Source: Bacillota bacterium
GTDB lineage: Bacteria > Bacillota > Bacilli > Alicyclobacillales > SLC66
Direction: 5' to 3'
NCBI GenBank assembly: GCA_021821225.1
Contig: JAKACR010000125.1
Span: 1-7,911 of the forward strand
DNA length: 7,911 bases
A model generated the notes under the pieces. The model was not told the DNA's origin, ran no database searches, and worked only from the letters and a program-made list of their open reading frames with translations. Within the stretch, counting starts at the first letter, position 1; each line of letters begins with the position of its first letter. Below are positions 5,467 through 7,911 of the stretch, piece by piece. A program made the position numbers and the translations under genes.

Positions 5467-5495
5467 ATCATAGCAAAAATGGCCTTTCACCGCAA
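5467..5495 (-). promoter_or_regulatory. Promoter of the infC-rpmI-rplT operon (extended -10)
   Basis: On the minus strand TTGCGG (5495-5490), a 17-bp spacer and TATGAT (5472-5467) form a sigma-A-type promoter. TGC directly before TATGAT gives an extended -10 that would offset the weak -35. Predicted start is near 5460. Confidence 0.75.
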
Positions 5496-5576
5496 GTGGT
5501 CGAAAAGCGCCCCCACCCCTGCACAGCAGCAGGAACAAAGACGCTGATGGTTGGGACATGACCGCCGCAGCCGACG

Positions 5577-6473
5577 TTAACTGGAAGTATAGAGAGTGGA
5601 ATGAGCGTTGTCAATCGCCTCCATCAAATGGTCACATTGGACACGATCCGTCCATAATTCCACTCTCCCCGCAAAAACGCGCATGAGCGTGTGCACAAAC
5701 GCGTTTACCGGCTCCGGCATGCAGATGACGAGCTGTTCTGGCGCGCGCGTGATGAGTTCGCTCATCAGGACATCGTATGGATGCAGATCCCGCACTTCGC
5801 TTTGCAGGGCGATCCGCTCCATGCGCCCCAGATCCAGCGGTTGCAGCCGTTCGTCAAACCCGATCGCCGTGTTCGCCTTGCACAGCACGTACACGACACC
5901 CGGTGTAATCGGAGAGGTTTCCAGAAAATAACGCAGGATATCGAGAAACTCCTCATATTCCCGGCTGATGAGATACTCGTCGGCAACCGACCGCACCGCG
6001 ACGTCCAATTCGGCCAAAAAGTCGCGGCAGCGAAACTGCAGAAATCCGTCCAGATTGGTCTCGTGACCTTCTTGAAACAGCACGCTCAGTTCCCTTTTCA
6101 TCCATCTGCGCCGCCGTCGTGAGACGCTGTTCGCGTGAGGGCCGAAAGCGACCGTGCGTTCGAACGCAGCCGCGGCAAGCAAAGCGGTCTCTTCTTTTGC
6201 AAACGCCTCCGGAGCGTCCAACAGGCGTTTTTTCACGTACCGGTACTGCCAGGGACCGCACAGATAACGCAGCAATTTTTCGGCCAACAAACGCTCTGAC
6301 GAGCGTGTGTTCGCCAGATCTTCCAACTCAATGTCGATGTAAGTCGGACACGCCGGATCGTCCACCTGCATGAACAGGAGAACGCCGCGCCGCGCCAAGG
6401 GTTCGGCCCGCCCCTGCAGCCAAGCCAACAGATCATGCAGATCCGGCGACGCAACCATGCGCAATCGATGCAT
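5577..6473 (-). CDS. ytxC: YtxC-like protein (putative sporulation-associated)
   Basis: A 298-residue soluble protein with no signal peptide or membrane segment. It resembles the YtxC family of Bacillota, found near thrS/infC in Bacillus and of unknown biochemical role. Family-like segments include IDIELEDLANTRSSERLLAE near 50, LDGFLQFRCRDFLAELDVAV in the middle and DEYLISREYEEFLDILRYFL after it. The latter half fits a domain with a C-terminal HPYDVLMSELITRAPEQLV portion. A basic patch SRRRRRWMKREL sits near residue 120. ATG at 6473 is preceded by AAAGGGGA seven bases away; a second ATG five codons later is possible. It is 65 bp downstream of the membrane-protein gene and upstream of the infC promoter. 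In B. subtilis thrS lies between ytxC and infC; here it does not. Function is not assignable beyond the family. Confidence 0.75.
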   Translation of the reverse strand: MHRLRMVASPDLHDLLAWLQGRAEPLARRGVLLFMQVDDPACPTYIDIELEDLANTRSSERLLAEKLLRYLCGPWQYRYVKKRLLDAPEAFAKEETALLAAAAFERTVAFGPHANSVSRRRRRWMKRELSVLFQEGHETNLDGFLQFRCRDFLAELDVAVRSVADEYLISREYEEFLDILRYFLETSPITPGVVYVLCKANTAIGFDERLQPLDLGRMERIALQSEVRDLHPYDVLMSELITRAPEQLVICMPEPVNAFVHTLMRVFAGRVELWTDRVQCDHLMEAIDNAHSTLYTSS

Positions 6474-6538
6474 TCGTGAGTCCCCTTTCCCGAGGCGAAA
6501 GCAACCGTTATGCACAGTATGCGGTTCCGCGACACACA

Positions 6539-7426
6539 CTATGTGCCCGTGGACCTTATCCCGTGTCTCCTGGCGCGTGCGAATTCCCGCGTGAATGACA
6601 CTCCTGCCACGCCGAACACGATGCCGACGGCAAGCAGTGTCCCAACGCTGATCGTGTGCAGGTTGTGCACATGAAAAGGCGTGCGGATTCCCCATCTCGC
6701 CAGGGGTGTCCACAGTTCCAGCACGCCGGCAAGAACAAACGCCAGCCCGCCGTACAGCAGCACGTTGGCCGCGATCCGGCGCGCCATGACAGGCAGCATC
6801 TCCGGCGCCACGCGCAATCGGCTCACAAACAGTCCGACCGCAGCCCCTATGGCTATCTGAGTGAGCATCGTCCCCGTACCGAACAGCAATCCGGGCAGAA
6901 ATCCAAGCGCAGCCGACGGCATCTGCGGCGCCAGCACCGTGTAGACGATCAGCGCGAACGCCCCCGTCCCCCACCCCGCGACAAACCCGTGCAGGGAAGC
7001 CATTTTCCAGGACAGCGGTCGCGGTTCCGATCCTCCATCCTGCGCGCGGGTGCGCGGAAACAGCCGACCGAGCGACCCAAGAAAGTGCACATGTCGCCCG
7101 ACACGCAGGATGTACAGCGCGGTACCGCTCATGAGCAGGCCGATCACAATGTACAGGTACGCCTGAACGTTCTGCAAGGCCAGCACGGGGCCGATCACCA
7201 GATAGGCCAATTCCGACGCGATCGCGCGCTGCAGAGTGAACGCCGCCGAAAAAGCGAACCCGCTGCGCAGCCCGCCACGGGAGCTGTAGCTGCCCACAGA
7301 ATAAGTGAATGTAATCGGCCACGTGTGCTCGTCGGGCGTGATCCCGTGCACGACGCCAAGCAACACCGCGGTGAGCAGCACAACCGCAAAATCCAGGTGG
7401 CCCGACGGATTCCACAGGTTGAGCAC
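6539..7426 (-). CDS. NicO/UreH-like multi-pass membrane protein, putative metal transporter
   Basis: A 295-residue integral membrane protein with about seven hydrophobic segments. These are roughly FAVVLLTAVLLGVVHGI, FAFSAAFTLQRAIASELAYL, YLYIVIGLLMSGTALYIL, MASLHGFVAGWGTGAFALIV, LGFLPGLLFGTGTMLTQIAI, IAANVLLYGGLAFVLAGVLE and ISVGTLLAVGIVFGVAGVSF. The first ends in HGITPDEHTWPI (H27, D32, H34), resembling the HX4DH-type histidine/aspartate signature of nickel/cobalt carriers but spelled DEH. A second histidine in ASLHGF and an HVHNLH loop before the last segment add metal-binding potential. The start is GTG at 7426 because GGAGGG stands six bases before it. The in-frame ATG at 7432 directly abuts that Shine-Dalgarno and is less likely. 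The substrate is unknown; the family assignment is by motif and topology only. Confidence 0.72.
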   Translation of the reverse strand: MLNLWNPSGHLDFAVVLLTAVLLGVVHGITPDEHTWPITFTYSVGSYSSRGGLRSGFAFSAAFTLQRAIASELAYLVIGPVLALQNVQAYLYIVIGLLMSGTALYILRVGRHVHFLGSLGRLFPRTRAQDGGSEPRPLSWKMASLHGFVAGWGTGAFALIVYTVLAPQMPSAALGFLPGLLFGTGTMLTQIAIGAAVGLFVSRLRVAPEMLPVMARRIAANVLLYGGLAFVLAGVLELWTPLARWGIRTPFHVHNLHTISVGTLLAVGIVFGVAGVSFTREFARARRHGIRSTGT

Positions 7427-7432
7427 TGTCAT

Positions 7433-7438
7433 CCCTCC
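7433..7438 (-). promoter_or_regulatory. Ribosome binding site deciding the membrane-protein start
   Basis: GGAGGG on the minus strand is followed by ATGACAGTG. It touches the ATG with no spacer but is six bases from the in-frame GTG at 7426, so GTG is preferred as start. Confidence 0.6.
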
Positions 7439-7464
7439 GGCAAAACGAAATGATTACGGTTTGC

Positions 7465-7493
7465 ATCTGAGATGATTGTAGCACAGGTGTCAA
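7465..7493 (-). promoter_or_regulatory. Candidate promoter for the membrane-protein gene
   Basis: Two overlapping readings are possible on the minus strand. The first is a perfect -35 TTGACA (7493-7488) with a 17-bp spacer and a poor -10 TCAGAT (7470-7465). The second is an extended -10 TGCTACAAT (core 7480-7475) with no clear -35. Both lie in the short gap after the malic enzyme and would place the start 25-40 bases before the ribosome binding site. Confidence 0.45.
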
Positions 7494-7508
7494 CCCACCG
7501 CTCACACA

Positions 7509-7558
7509 GGCGGCTGCACATGCTCTCCCCCACCGATCGCGCGGGCGGTGCACATGCT
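7509..7558. repeat. Short direct repeat at the malic enzyme 3' end
   Basis: GGCGGCTGCACATGCT (7509-7524) recurs as GGCGGTGCACATGCT (7544-7558) with one base missing. A partial third match GGGCGGCTGC begins at 7564 inside the coding end. The period is about 35 bp. It may be a local duplication at the gene end; no function is evident. Confidence 0.55.
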
Positions 7559-7911
7559 TACGCGGGCGGCTGCGTACGTTCCCGGCGCGCCACGCCGGAT
7601 GCCAGGGCAGCTTCCGCGACGGCCCTGCTCACCGCCGTACTCACGTCGCGATTGAAAACACTCGGGATGATGTAGTATTCGTTCAGTTCTTCGTCGCTCA
7701 CGATGGAGGCGATGGCTTTCGCCGCGGCGAGTTTCATCGCTTCGTTGATCGTCACCGCGCGGGAATCAAGCGCTCCGCGGAATATGCCTGGAAAACACAG
7801 GACGTTGTTGATCTGGTTCGGATAATCCGAGCGCCCAGTGGCCAGCACGCGCACGTACGGTTCGGCAGTCTCGGGTTCAATCTCCGGAGTGGGATTGGCC
7901 ATGGCGAACAC
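7558..7911 (-). CDS. NAD-type malic enzyme, C-terminal 117 residues (partial)
   Basis: Malic enzyme decarboxylates L-malate to pyruvate with NAD(P) reduction in the cytoplasm. The visible part is the end of the Rossmann domain and the C-terminal helices. [11 protein letters not shown] is followed by [20 protein letters not shown] and [19 protein letters not shown], then [10 protein letters not shown] and [19 protein letters not shown], characteristic of bacterial malic enzymes of about 400 residues such as B. subtilis YtsJ. The frame is open to the window edge, so the start is outside. Cofactor preference (NAD or NADP) cannot be settled from this part. The stop codon overlaps a short direct repeat. 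Confidence 0.93.
   Translation of the reverse strand: MFAMANPTPEIEPETAEPYVRVLATGRSDYPNQINNVLCFPGIFRGALDSRAVTINEAMKLAAAKAIASIVSDEELNEYYIIPSVFNRDVSTAVSRAVAEAALASGVARRERTQPPA

Noticed and set aside
5314..5561. Two overlapping 81-codon ORFs on opposite strands
   Set aside because: They coincide with the infC promoter and leader and have no ribosome binding site or recognisable family.
6474..6538. AACCG...CGGTT imperfect palindrome between the membrane-protein gene and ytxC as an operator or promoter
   Set aside because: Arms are only five bases and no convincing -35/-10 pair is present; too weak to call.
5577..7553. A 658-codon minus-strand open frame spanning most of the membrane-protein and YtxC region
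   Set aside because: Its upstream part reads the membrane-protein gene in a wrong frame (low-complexity Arg/Ala/Gly-rich). Only the part from ATG 6473 has a good ribosome binding site and family resemblance.

Overview
The window looks like a stretch of a fairly GC-rich Bacilli chromosome, perhaps Alicyclobacillaceae-like. Three things point there: the infC-rpmI-rplT and ysgA-pheS-pheT gene order, a T-box riboswitch ahead of pheS, and a YtxC-type protein known from spore-forming Bacillota. The genus is inference. Every gene recognised is on the minus strand, so transcription runs from high to low coordinates.

In transcription order the window opens with the C-terminal end of an NAD-type malic enzyme (7911-7558). 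A NicO/UreH-like multi-pass membrane protein (7426-6539) and a YtxC-like protein (6473-5577) follow. An extended -10 promoter near 5470 then drives a leader that resembles the L20-responsive infC leader and ends in an intrinsic attenuator (5333-5302). After it come infC, starting at a rare AUU codon (4977), then rpmI, rplT and a SPOUT rRNA methyltransferase that overlaps rplT by one base. A second promoter (2685-2657) drives a Phe-specific T-box leader with specifier UUC, then pheS and the first 326 codons of pheT. The set supplies translation initiation factor 3, ribosomal proteins L35 and L20, an RNA methylase and phenylalanyl-tRNA synthetase. Its two visible control points sense ribosomal protein (L20 leader, AUU start) and uncharged tRNA-Phe (T-box).

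The least ordinary feature is a family of three short non-coding palindromic elements that resemble MITEs (1017-1170, 3937-4213, 4998-5274). They have matching terminal inverted repeats and 5-bp A/T-only target duplications (TTATA, TTATA, TTTAA). All three sit in intergenic gaps of the translation-gene run. Two begin exactly at the stop codons of pheS and rpmI, and the duplicated target contains the stop codon. The third lies between the infC attenuator and the infC ribosome binding site. The two long copies contain an additional 123 bp or so with its own inverted repeats and hairpin, which the short copy lacks. Next to the pheS-pheT copy is a 15-bp sequence that looks like the two element ends joined together between TTATA repeats, possibly the scar of a lost second copy.

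No tRNA, rRNA, CRISPR array or transposase gene was seen. The longer gene-free stretches (2263-2713, 3895-4213 and 4978-5576) are explained by the T-box leader, element copy 2, and element copy 3 plus the infC leader.
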